Below are positions 31,601 to 43,500 of a stretch of 64,000 nt of DNA, piece by piece (positions within the stretch are counted from its first letter, which is position 1; each line of letters begins with the position of its first letter). Location: the NCBI RefSeq assembly GCF_949628265.1, contig NC_088790.1, forward strand, positions 23,564,545 through 23,628,544, given 5' to 3'. This DNA is from Cloeon dipterum (Eukaryota > Arthropoda > Insecta > Ephemeroptera > Baetidae). Under the pieces are notes generated by a model. The model saw nothing but the letters and a program-made list of their open reading frames with translations. It was not told the DNA's origin and did not search any database. The position numbers were made by a program, and so were the translations under genes.

Positions 31601-34600
31601 TTGATTGTTAGAATAATGAGACTCTGCAATTTGCAAAATCAAAAGATGAATCTTACTACAACTTAAACTCAAATTTTGTAAATTATTCTCCAAAATTTAT
31701 TTTCGTGGTCGATTCAATGTTGATTTTGATACTGTTTCCATCAATATCTATCCAATGAAGTGCTCCATTCCTCGGGGGAACTGTTAATTATAAAATAAAA
31801 TGGTTCACGCCGTTTAAAAAACTGTGCAAAAATATTTACAGAGCTTCTTTGGTTGATTTTGGCTTGAGCCCAATCCCCAAGGTTTATAATTATGCATTTT
31901 GACAACGCGGATTTTCGGGGTTTTGCAACTCTCTTTCAGAGCTAAATTAATTTCCACCCTGTCTAGTAGCATTATTTTATCCTTTGCTGCCCTCGCAAAA
32001 CATGTAAAAGGAGCTTAACAATTTCCATCTGCTCGAGCCCACAATGGAAAATTGCAATCTGGTGGAACGATCTGCAAAAGCTAATTGATCTCGGGCCCGT
32101 GTGGGGTGCATTATTTTGCAGGGGGAGGTATTACACAACACGTCGACTGCACTCGAATGTGGTGATTAAGCCCTCTCCACGTGCCGATAGAAATCTGATT
32201 GGGCCGGATGAAGTGCACACATTCTCGACGGTCCACTCGAGAGTTGTGCACCGCGAGCGGCGCGGCCGCGCGGAGGTGCTGACGGCGCCGAGTCGCGTCC
32301 AAATTGGCCTTCTTTCCCAGCAGCGCAGCAAGCAGCGAGTAGGCACGAATCGGACCGGCTGCAGTGGCAATATAATAATGTGAAGTGCCCGCCCGCCCGC
32401 CTGCCTGCCTGCCTGCCCGCCTGCCCGCCTTCCTGCCCGTGATCGATAAATTGTAAATTTGCCGCTTCGTGTGTGTTGGTTAAAACACGAGAGGGCCCGC
32501 CGCTTCATTTCTTTCCAGAAACCGACCGAAACTCGATCTGCGATGAGAAAATTGTCACTTGCACAATTTGAGCGTAAACAGAAAGAGGGGACCGTAGCCA
32601 ACAACTCGAATCGCAGTGGATTTGGCCCATTCGCCCGCCGACGCCGCCGCAGACACGGAGCTCATCGATCTCGCAATTCGTGCACACAGTACATGTTCCG
32701 CCTGCCTGATCAATATTTCCCCGTCGAGATCATTTTAAAGTGCAAACTTGTGGCATCACTTAACACAACAAACACTGCCATCTCAAATGGAAAATGTTTC
32801 ACCAACAAAGCGTCCTTTTTGATTGAGCCACATGGACGAAAGAAGCAGGATTTAAAATAATTATCCTCAAAGTAATTGAACATTTTCCTTTGCGAACATC
32901 TAAAATATGCTAATATAAAATGAATGGGGTAGTTATGTCGTAAGAAGGCTGATTGTGAGTGATGGGGTTTCTCGACATTTCGTCATTGATCGTGTTGAGC
33001 AACGAGAGAGCAGTCAATCGTTTTCAACAGCCGGTGATTCACAATCCTCTGCAGTTAATTTTATGCCATGCTTATCCAAGCTGCTGTCAATTACGAAAGT
33101 GTGTGAACGAGTTTTTCAATTCATTTTACTTATTTTTAGCCGCCTGAGCCTAGTTCAAAAACCAGATTTTTTAAATAAAAGAATTAAATCACAAAATTGG
33201 CCCGTGAAGATAATTGGTAGGAAATTAAAATTTTGATAAATTGATTTTAGATTAATTTACAGGGTTAGTTTATTTCTTGTCATGTGGCATTATTTTTATT
33301 TTCCTTCAATGGAAAAAATTGTATTGACCCATAATAGCCCAATTTTCTCTCCTTGGTCCTTATAAATACCAAATAATTCTCTCAAAAAATGAAAATAAAT
33401 TAATCTTCCTAGAGATAAATGTCTGATTTGACAATTTTTCCGTGGGAAGAACTAAAAATCAATCAAATGCCACGACTCATTCGGCTTTTATCATTTGAAG
33501 CAGCGAAAATTGGGTCGTCCGTCCGTCTGGACACAGGGTGACCACAAGAGACGGTTTTAATTTGCAAGCTGCTGTCAAAAGTGCAACTAACTGGTGCAAA
33601 AAGCAGGACGGTCCTTTTCACCATTCTCACTCCGTTGTTTTAATTAAGGCCAACAACAATGAAAAGGAGCAGCGCAGATGGATGCCTTTCCTTTGATGCA
33701 CTCGGCTCGTCCCAATTGTGGCCGCTGAGGAAAAACATTCGACTCCCCACGGCCCTCCTTTCGCTCGTTTGAAGTACGTTAAAAATGAATGGGACCTCGT
33801 CAAAAAAATTTATTAAAAAATTGACTTTTTCTGGGAAAGGCATTGTTCGAATCCATTTATTAAAGCTTGAAGGGACTCCAAAAATTCCCCATTAATGTTG
33901 GATGCCGCTAGAGTTCATTATTTACAATTTTCTGGTACTTGCACAACGATTTCAGATTAAATCCTGCTTCTTTGGCTTAAATCTATTTCATTTATTGTGT
34001 TTAAAAACAAAATAAGTTCAGCAAAGAAATATTTACGGTGATTGGCTGGACTGATTTTGGTTTCCAGCACGTCAAATGTAGTCTTTTTACGCGAATAATG
34101 CACAATAGCAGGATTGAATCTGACATTGATTGACCTAAAATCAATCACTTGGCAGCTGTGAACAGGAACGTCGCAAAAACATTACAAATTTGGACACAAT
34201 GGAAAATTGTAACATTTCTTTAGATTTTTTGATAAACAAAATCAATAAAATTTTACTAGAAATTGACCAACAGATGGCACCATCGTATACAAACAATTCG
34301 AAGGCAAATTCGCTGTGATTGAGGATTCACTCTTTCTGCAAATCATTTCTTTTCGCGTGCTGAAACTAAAAATCAGTACAGCTAACCACCGTAGAAAAAT
34401 GAAAAATCCTTGCTAACGTTTCTACGGCGATTGCCTGGAGTTATTTTTGTTTTAGCTCATTTAAATACATTAGTATTCAAGTGTAGAACGCACAGTGGCA
34501 GGAATGAGTCTGAAGTCGCAGCGGAAGTGCCTTTTAGAATTGTAAGTATACGGTGGCGCCATTAAAATGTGGATTTGACCATTTCGAGGCTTAATAAATA

Positions 34601-36271
34601 TGGAAAAATTTTGAGGGTTGAACATGCTTATATTTTCGGTCGGAAAACACAAAAGTAATTTCCTCCAGAACACCTCATTTCAGATCGAGTGATTGTTGTA
34701 AGAGCGGATTAAGCGCTGGGGTGGATCGTAAATCACTTAACCGAGTTTGCGGCGGGTAAATGGAACATAAACGGCTCAATAGTGTGGGCTGAATTTTTGC
34801 TGCGCGGTTACGTAAGCGAGCCAGATTGTGTCATTAGCGAGCGAACGTTTGTTGAACTTTGCCTGAAAGTTGAGAGAGTGTCACGGCAAAACGACGTGCT
34901 GGAGGCGTATTGCATTATTATGGTGTTTCCATTGATCGGCAGGCTGGCCGGCCGGTGGGTCGGTCGCAAAGCAGGCAGGCAGGCAAAAGAAGCTCGCGGA
35001 TAATTAGCGTTGCTCGAGTTGCCGTTGGTGCCGTTGCCGCCGCGCGGTTAATAAATCTATTGACGTCCATCCGACCATTTATCTCGCGAAGCAGATTTCT
35101 CGAAATAGAGCAGCGCACGTGAGCAGACACCCCTTCCCGCGGCTGGCTGGCTGGCTGCGCGGCGGCGGCACAAAAGAACCGGCCGCATTTTTTGAAGATG
35201 GACACTGTCGGACAGCGGACAGACGGACAGTCGGTCGGCTTGACAGTGAAACTTATTGACATCGACCTGCTGGGCCCGTTTTGGCGTGCGCAGGACACGC
35301 GCTGAGCTGCGGTTTAAAATGGTCGCGTGCTCCCGAAAATAAACGGCCCTTATGTTTTATTCTTGCTCCTTTGCCCAAATTTCCGACTGCGAGGAGAAAC
35401 GAGATTGCTGATTGAATGGCTGGCCGGCCAGCATTTTTACCAGTCGCGTTTTCTCGGAAGGCACACCGAGCGAGCGGCGCCAAATCAATAGCACCCACCG
35501 AGCGAGCGAGCGGGCGAACGAGCGGGCGGGCGAGGTGGGTCGCTCGCTCGGCACTTATTACCGCGAGCCGAGGTCGACGATTTGCCAACCACCCGTGTAT
35601 ATTATAACTTTGAGAATTTGTACAGGCTTCTCTCTTACTCACCCTCTGAACGAGCACACAGCCGCCTGTCCGCCCGCCGGCCGGCACAGTGTCGTCTCTG
35701 CCCCAAGACGATTTGTGGCGCAAAGTTTTCAAAAATTCAGATATTTGGAAGGAGATAAAATTTGTTGTTGAGAAATAAAGATTTAATTTGATTAAGAAAG
35801 GGAGATTTATTTATTTAAAAAAAAAATCGCACCCTGTTAGATTGGGTTGAGCTGGAATTTTTTTGTTAAGGCCCGGCTTTGATTTAGAGATGCTTTTTCC
35901 TCCCTAGAGCCAACAATGCACAGTTTATTCCATTATTGGCAGATAAAGACCCTCTTTGCGCTGACTCGGATTGGATAGGGGCTCGAAATTCGGCTTTTGA
36001 ACAGCCACTAGATGGTGCCACGGCCTAAATCCAATATCTCACCGGTTTGCACAAATTCGTGCCATTAGAAATCGATCCTGTCCAATTCCAGGCTGTATGT
36101 GCTTTGGAAATTAAGAGTTCGAGCTCGAGCTGCGGCTGCACGCTCTGCAAGTGCGGCCTGGCCAAATCGGTGCGAGCCAATTATGACGCAAACAAAATAA
36201 AATTTGGCAGCAAACTAGTTGGAAAAGTGACCCCCTTTCTCGCACCGGCCGAAGAATGGGCCTGGACTCAC
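28691..36271. other. Long non-coding stretch with scattered GC-rich blocks
   Basis: No gene could be supported. AT-rich DNA alternates with GC-rich blocks at about 32090-32440 and 34900-35720 that hold GCCT/CGAG-type simple repeats. Open frames in these blocks overlap on both strands and lack family similarity. Degenerate dispersed repeats occur at about 34030-34110 and 34405-34500. If the 5' exon at 36272 is right, this is a PMCA 5' intron. Confidence 0.5.
32383..32439. repeat. GCCT/GCCC tetranucleotide repeat
   Basis: Around thirteen units of GCCC or GCCT in a row, immediately downstream of a GC-rich block. Confidence 0.85.
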
Positions 36272-37160
36272 CTCAGGGCCGTTGTCGGCTGCCAGCGTTG
36301 CACGCACGGGGTGTCTTGGTCACGGGGGGCGCGAACGGGGTGCACTCCACTGACACTCTCACGCGGGGCACACGAGCGAGCGAGCGAGCGAGCGTCAGAA
36401 GCAGCGAAATTTCCGCAGCAGCTGCCGAGAATGCACGGGCAGAGGTGTCGCAGCAACCATGCGTCCCAGTTTTCGAGCGGGCCAGAGAACGGAGCTGGCA
36501 AATCAGCCGCCGATCGCAAGGGATGAGACACGGACTTTAGTACGTGGGTGTGTACATTAAACCAGGCCAAAAGAAGCACCGACGACAGAAAGAACTCGCT
36601 CGCACCGCTCTGGCCGCGACGCGCGCATGCGCCCACCCCTGCCTGCCCCCATCCTCCCTCCGCCCTCCGCCGCAACCCCGAAACCGACACCCCCGGGGGC
36701 CCGATCCGCCCCCAACCCCCCGATTCTAAACCTGCCACCCCCGGTTATATTGGATAAATTTTTTTATTAATTTTATTTTTTTAATTTTGCCCGTTTAACT
36801 CGGAGGCCGTGTCGGAGGCGGCGGCAGCCGAGGGGCAGCACTGACCGAGCCAGTGCTGCGCGTCCGATCGATTTTACGCAGGACTGTGCGCCGAAGTGAG
36901 CACCAAAGAGCCACTTTTGTAGTGCCCCCGCCCCGGCCCGCCGCCGCCACCCGCCCGCCGCCCCGCACATCCATAAAGCGAGCGCGACGCACGTCATTCT
37001 TGCTGCCAGTGACGTCATTCTTGCAACCCGCCGCCGCTGCCGCCGCCGCCGCCGGTGCTCAGAAATGCACCGACCCCTTGATTGCGAGCAGAGTACGTGT
37101 ACGCGAATGCTGCTTTTTTTTACCCCATACTCCGCGCGCACTTCTCGGCCTCATTTCAGC
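36272..37160 (-). promoter_or_regulatory. PMCA: CpG-rich island, putative PMCA promoter and untranslated first exon
   Basis: The strongest GC-rich block of the window, interrupted by an AT-rich segment at 36750-36790. On the minus strand a perfect donor (CCTGAG then GTGAGT, exon end at 36272) closes a GC-rich segment, as expected of an untranslated first exon. PMCA is the next gene downstream on that strand. Open frames of 100-160 codons in this block are composition artefacts. The transcription start cannot be fixed from sequence alone. Confidence 0.4.
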
Positions 37161-40100
37161 CCGCGCAACAAATTAAACAACCCTCCCTGTTTCTGAAGGG
37201 AAAATTTGAATAAAAACGTGCCTAATTGTTCATTCGTGAACAATTTATGCTGCGGGTTGACGTCTTTCAAATTATGCTGCAGCGATTAAGATCGATCTGC
37301 TGAATTTAGTTCTGAGGCTTGGGATCAATGAATTAAAAGAGGGCTGTGAAAATTAGACGGTCAGCTATATCAGCTATATTTTATCTTGGCTTCCAATCGT
37401 TGTGGAACCATCAAATGAGCACGAGTCATGCAATTTTAAGCCATTTGAACCTAACGTAAAATGTTCACCACCTCCAAAAACCACATTTAAGCGTTTAAAA
37501 GGCGTAAAAAAGTAAAAAAACGTCTAAAATCCCGTGGTTAATATTTAATTTTGCTTTCGTTTAAAAAAATCACGTCTTGTTCGTTTTAGTGCAAATAGAG
37601 AAAATATATTTAGGTTGAGATAACGTTCAATTCAAACTCAAAAGAGATGAAAATTGCCCTTTGCTTGTTGCCCTTTTCCTTTGTTATAATTTTCTGTTAG
37701 TTTAGCAGGGCAAATATAAACATGTCATAGATTTTGCATCAAAAATTATTATTTAAATTTCGTGAACTTGAGATATTTCTCATTCAAAATGACAATTATC
37801 TTGATAATTGTACAAAAATCCAAGATTTATCTTTAAAAAAGCTTAAAGTTGAAGTGTTCAATGCGGGGTGAAACGATATGTCTTAAAAAAACCGTTTTAA
37901 ACTGTCTAAATCTGCCTAAAGAAACCGTCTAATTAATAAGATAAATCTTCACACAGCACTAATAATTGAACTCTTCATTCCCAATTTTTTTCTGCAGAAA
38001 GAGAGCTGGAACAAACAAATTCTGTGCTCTGATCGATGTGAAACTCATCCCTTATTAATGTGTGAAGTTAGGAATGTATAACAAGGTGGCAAAATCCCCT
38101 TTTTTCGGGAAAAAAAGCCGGACAGCATCGGAAAAAGTTTTTTTAAAGGAATTTCCGCCACTTTACATATTTTTCCTCAAAAATGATGAAATTTGCATGT
38201 TGGATAATCAAAATATCAATTGATAATAACAATAAAATATAAATTCTAATGCCATTAGTTGTGATTTCAGAAATGTAAATGAATTTTTAACATTCATGTT
38301 CAGCGCAAAACATGACCTTTTTGGGTGTGAAATTTGGAAAAATGTGGAAAAGCCAAATTGATGAGGTTTCCTGGTAGTTTTATTTTTGCGGATAATACCA
38401 GAGGTGAATCGCAAAATTTGACTCACAAGGACCTGGCTATTTTTTCTGTGCGGCGCTGATTTAATTTTAGACTCCAAATGATCACGAATTATTAGGAGAT
38501 CTAAAAATAAGTCACAACTGGAAAAAATAAAATCTATTTAAAGAAAAAAGAGCCTAATAAACACCTTTAAAAAATCAGAAGAAGGTAACTTGTATGTGGA
38601 TTTTGCTACATATGCTATATTGTTCAGATGAGTTTTCAATCAATTTAGGTGTTGTTTTTTGAAACCTATTGATTCTAGAAGCGGAAAAGTACAAATTAAA
38701 TGTTAAGATTTATACATTATTTAGCCTTTTTATTCGTTTTAAATGCGAAATACGTGAAAATTACAATTTTCCCGTTCTTTCTTGTATTCTTTTTTCAAAT
38801 TTGCTCTATTCAATGCCCGAAGTTTGCCAAATAAGTTTTTACGGGTATTTTTATCCTGAAAAATCCCAATTGAAATTTATTTTCGTTGAAAATAATTAGA
38901 ATTTACGAACTGAATTTTATCTTGAAGTTAATTTTAGAAGTCGAAAGAATTGCAATTCAAAAGGTTTTAATATGTTAAACATAAAAAACTCCTATTATTG
39001 TTTTTTGTGGTTTTTTGAAAAATATTCGTTCCAAAATGAAACTAAAAACTTATTTTTAAATCATTTCAAACTCTATACATTCGAGATAAATCCCAAGAAA
39101 ATCTAAAAAACAGCATTTCTGCATGAAAAGGCCGTAAATTTCAATTTAAGAACCCTTCTGTAGCAGACAAAGAAGATAAATTATTAGCAGCTCTCTTGTT
39201 TCGTTTGCATTTATTGCACTGTTTCGTAGCACTAATGAGCGTGTAGCCATTCCAAAATCGAGAGCAGCACTTAGCATTCAGCTGCAATAACATGGCGCAG
39301 AGCGACGAGACGCTGGCGTGTCAGTTTGTAAAGAAATTTCGGCGCTGTATTAATACAAACGCGACGCTCGGCCTTTTTGGCGAGAGAAGCGGCGCGGCCG
39401 GGGGATTCTTGTTGAGCGCACGCGGTGTTGATTCCTTTCTGGAAATTCTCCAATTCTGTTTTGTCAGCACTAAATCAAATCTATTTCCATGCAGAACAAA
39501 AAAAAGTGACTCCCGTCGCGCGCGCGGCTGCCGTCCAGCGCCGCGTCCGCCGCCGCGCAGACAACAAAGTGATAAAAAGCCGCAGATTTTTGGGTCACAC
39601 GCCGCCCCGCTGCTGCCTCTTTCGCTCGCTCGAGAGGGTGTTGCAGAAACAGCACCACACAAACGCATTTATTCTCGTCGCGGGGAGCTAAATCCGAGAT
39701 GCAATCCACCCCGCCACACAACAACCCCCGCGCCCCACTCCGCTCTGGCCGGAAAATTCATCGCAAACTGATCGCGCTCGCTGGCAAATCCAGCCGACTT
39801 TTGGCCGCACAAACTGCTATTCTAGTCTTTCTCCAAGCCAAATATTCTATTTTCGGGATTATGCCGCGATTGCCACATCTCTCAAGTTTAGATATTAAAT
39901 GCAGACTGGAGAATTGTTTTATCAATGTCTCCTAAACTGAATAAATGTAGCGTTTAACCCTAACTAAAATTAAGCAACACTCTAATTTCATTTTTGATAG
40001 GGCCAATAAATTCATGAGGGTCGAATTAGGATAGGAAATTGAGAAATCTATACATTAAATTAAAAAATAAGTCGAATATTTGTACAAGTTAGAGGGATAT

Positions 40101-40165
40101 AAACGTGAGATTTTTATTACGACCTCTATATACTTGTTTATCCTATAATTAAAAAAAACATTTCA
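37161..40165. other. Intergenic sequence, no gene seen
   Basis: AT-rich sequence with one GC-richer patch at about 39290-39800 that contains CGC-type low complexity. No exon with splice sites and family similarity, and no RNA gene, was recognised. Confidence 0.5.
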
Positions 40166-40170
40166 ATGCT

Positions 40171-40558
40171 GTCTTTGACGAAGTTTCTGAGCACTCCAAT
40201 CAATTCTGGAGGGTCGAATCAGGTAAAATGGATATTATTCCGACCATAGAGTGCAGCTCCACTTGCGTAGCACAAAAGTAGAACTTTTTTACCGCCAAAA
40301 ATATGAACCTATACTTGAGAAATGCGCATGCGTCAGACTGGCTGGATCTGACAAAGAAGTCATTCCTACAGGCGGTCTCTCTGCAAGTGCTCAAACCAGC
40401 TCTGACGCATGCGCAGTACTCGCATTTAGGTTTAGATTGTTTTGGCGGGAAAAAGTTCTACCTCTGTTACGCACGTCACGCTGGACTTTTTGGTCGGAAA
40501 AAATATACAATTCAACTCTCAAGAATCGATTGGTGTGCTCAAAAACTTCGTCAAAGAC
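40171..40558. repeat. 388-base imperfect foldback (long inverted repeat)
   Basis: The two halves are inverted copies. GTCTTTGACGAAG at 40171-40183 pairs with CTTCGTCAAAGAC at 40546-40558, and GCGCATGCGTCAG at 40324-40336 pairs with CTGACGCATGCGC at 40402-40414. Between these, GTAGAACTTTTT and CCGCCAAAA are also mirrored. The loop spans about 65 bases (40337-40401). It is probably a foldback MITE. A transcript through it would form a long hairpin RNA. Confidence 0.85.
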
Positions 40559-43500
40559 TGTCTTTCAGTCCTCTATCGTCTTGTAAACCTTTCTCGTGTG
40601 AAATATTATATCTGACTTTTTGTTTTCAAGAAATATAATTAAACTTTCTGTGCTGTCGTGTTTCGGCAAAAACATCTAGTCGTCTGGATGGATTTTCAGG
40701 AACAATCCAGGATTCTGGTTTCTGGTTGTCATTTCTTGTCTTGAAATACTCTCTAGGAAGCCGACTCACTAAATCTAGAATTCCACGCAATTTGCCAATA
40801 ACCGACAGAAACGTAGCAATCATTGCTTTGGTGGTTTTTGGTCTGAACCTTTAGCCAAGAGTGTCAAAAGAACGCCGCCGACCAATCAGATAAGCTGGTG
40901 TTTGGCTCTTTAACACGGAGCAAGCAAGTCGAGTAACAGGGCTGCCTCTCGCTTTCACTGGCAGGCGCTGTAGCGCTGCTGTCGCTACGTCAAAAAGTCA
41001 ATTTTGGAAACCGCATCCATCTCTGATTGATCGGTGGCGTTCTTGTTGCTAGTTTCAAACCACTAAAAGTAACGGTTTTGCGTTGTCACCGATTTTCGGC
41101 ACTTCTTGTTGACCGAGTAATTCGGCTACTTAACCTTATTCGGCCCTCAGGAATCGATTAGCGGCATTAGCGCTGGCAAAAATGACTCACAACTGAAGGG
41201 GGAGAGAGTACAGTCACAGTCGTGAGAATTTGGTCGTGTTAATATTTATGAAACATTTAAAAAGTATGCTAGACGAGCTGTATAAATGACTATAAAAACC
41301 TCAGCTGTATTTGAACAATTAAATTGACGGAACTTTTCTCTCGTTATGACACAATCAGGCGGCTGTGAAAGTTGGAAGTGCGGTTACCAATTTTTTTGAT
41401 CAGCTGCGCTTGTGGCTACCGCAGAATTTTACCCGTTTTTCGATAGTTATGCCTTTTTCGAATTAATGATCAATTTTGCTGTTTGAAAAATTTATTTTTC
41501 CTATTTTAAGCATTTTAAAACAAAAATGAATATATTTGGTACATAAAATTGACTTAAATTAACTCTCAATCATTTACGAATAGTTTTTTGGTTTAGTTAG
41601 ACGGGGTTTTGTGTGATTCATCATCATTAGAAAAATCATCCACGCTGATTTGGTGTCTTTGAAGGGGCGAGACGAATGTGAAATAAACTGAAAACGTCTG
41701 CGCACGTATCGCATTTGACGAGCTAACTCTTTTTTCTGCAACCCTTCTGGCATTATTCAACTCTTTGGTTTATAAATAGTCAGCAACTGACACGCGTTCA
41801 AAACTTGTGTGTTTGAAATGAGCGACGCGCGCGAGATTTCTTGCTTCTCTCTGCTCTCACTACATAGCACTCGAGCTGTGCGGCCGCGACTTCTAAGCAA
41901 GCGCCTTCGATAATGAGCCCATTAGATGATAACGCAGCCGCGCGGCAGCCAAAATTGAGACATTATGGTGGCGCGCACGGAGCTTGCCAAAAAACCGTTT
42001 TCACTAGACCGTTGAATGTATATTTCTCATGAATTGAAATCTTGTTCTAGATCTTAACTGATTTAAATTTTTTCTGGAACTGCTTTAAGAAAATGGCCCA
42101 AAATTTCAAATGTTTTGCTCAATTTAGCTGAAATTTCGTGTGTAGACACTGTCTATGAAGTAACTAATCGATAGATAGGGGTTTTTAACGTTCCGGAAAA
42201 ATTATAAATTTCCCACAAGGTTAGTTCCGGGCTTTTGATTTTAATTAATCGTTAGAGTAAAAAACTAAATGTATTCTGAAAGCTGGTAAAATTCCCTATT
42301 TTTAAAATTATGTTGACCGAATTTTCCAGCGTTATTTTTACTTCCGGAAAATAATGTTAATAGTTAATTTGTAAAATTATTAAATTGACAATGATTTTTT
42401 TAGAATTAAATTCGAAAAGAAACATGGTGCTACATGACGTATTAATCAGATCAGAAATTTTTCAAAAAATAATCTCGAATCGTTAATGAGCTATAAGCTA
42501 ATTTCCCGGCATAAGAAAAAAATTAGGGAATTTTCCGGAAAGTAGAAAATGAAGGGCTATGAATTTTGGTCATTTTTACGAAATGTTCTATTGTTTTTGG
42601 GTGAAATTTAGAAAATTTTAGACGGTGTCTGAACCGTTTCTGATGATCATTTAAGCCAAACTTCCACTATTTTCGGTGCAATGGCCACTTTCTTTCGGTT
42701 TTGTAAAATTTTTAATAAAAATGTCAAATTCTTAAAGAGTTTATTGCACCAAAAACACAAACTAAGGTTTTTTTAAATTATAATTTTTAAATTTTTTTTT
42801 AAAAGAAGTTTTTATATGATTTGCACGATTTGCATTTAAAAATGCAGAACTGTAACAAAGAAAACTCGTGACTTTTCTTTCCTTATTTGAATTTATGAAC
42901 GCAATTTTAACCGTAGTTAAAATACATATTAATATACACTATTCTTATTATTATTTAGATTTTTTTTAAAAATGATTCTTAAATGCCATTGGAACACGGA
43001 CAAGAATTCAACACGAAATATTTAGTAGACATAAAATGTGTCTTAAATATCAATGAACCTGAATTTTGCAATTTAAAAAACAATTTGACTGGAAAAAATC
43101 GGACAGGAATTTTTGCAGTGAGATAAATTTCCACATGCGACATTATATAATTCTGAACTTTTCCTTTTACTTTCAACCGATTAAGACAATTTTAAATATG
43201 GTTCATATAAACTGCATGATTTGTGCTCATTTGTCATAGTCCCGCAACGATTGGAAGCTCCGATATAAGGCGATGCTATAAATTTCCCTATAAAGTGCAA
43301 TGTCACAATTTGATTTTGAATTATTTTCCAGGTTTTCCAAGACGAAGATTTGTAACTCGCAATCTCTCTCAGATCAAACAATTTTCCTTTTCGTTGAATA
43401 CTAAAAATTTCAATAATTTTACCAAAAACAAAAACGCTCAATCTTAAAGGTTTCCTTGTGAGACTGTCCGATAAAGGTATTTATCCATTTCTAAAAAATA

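Noticed and set aside
33843..33856. tRNA B-box-like GTTCGAATCC
   Set aside because: No A box, no cloverleaf arms and no terminator; a chance match. The same applies to GGGTTCGAAAC near 12065.
35253..36738. Open frames of 119-159 codons on both strands in the GC-rich blocks
   Set aside because: Overlapping frames on both strands with Arg/Ala/Pro-rich low complexity and no family similarity; typical of CpG-rich DNA without stops.
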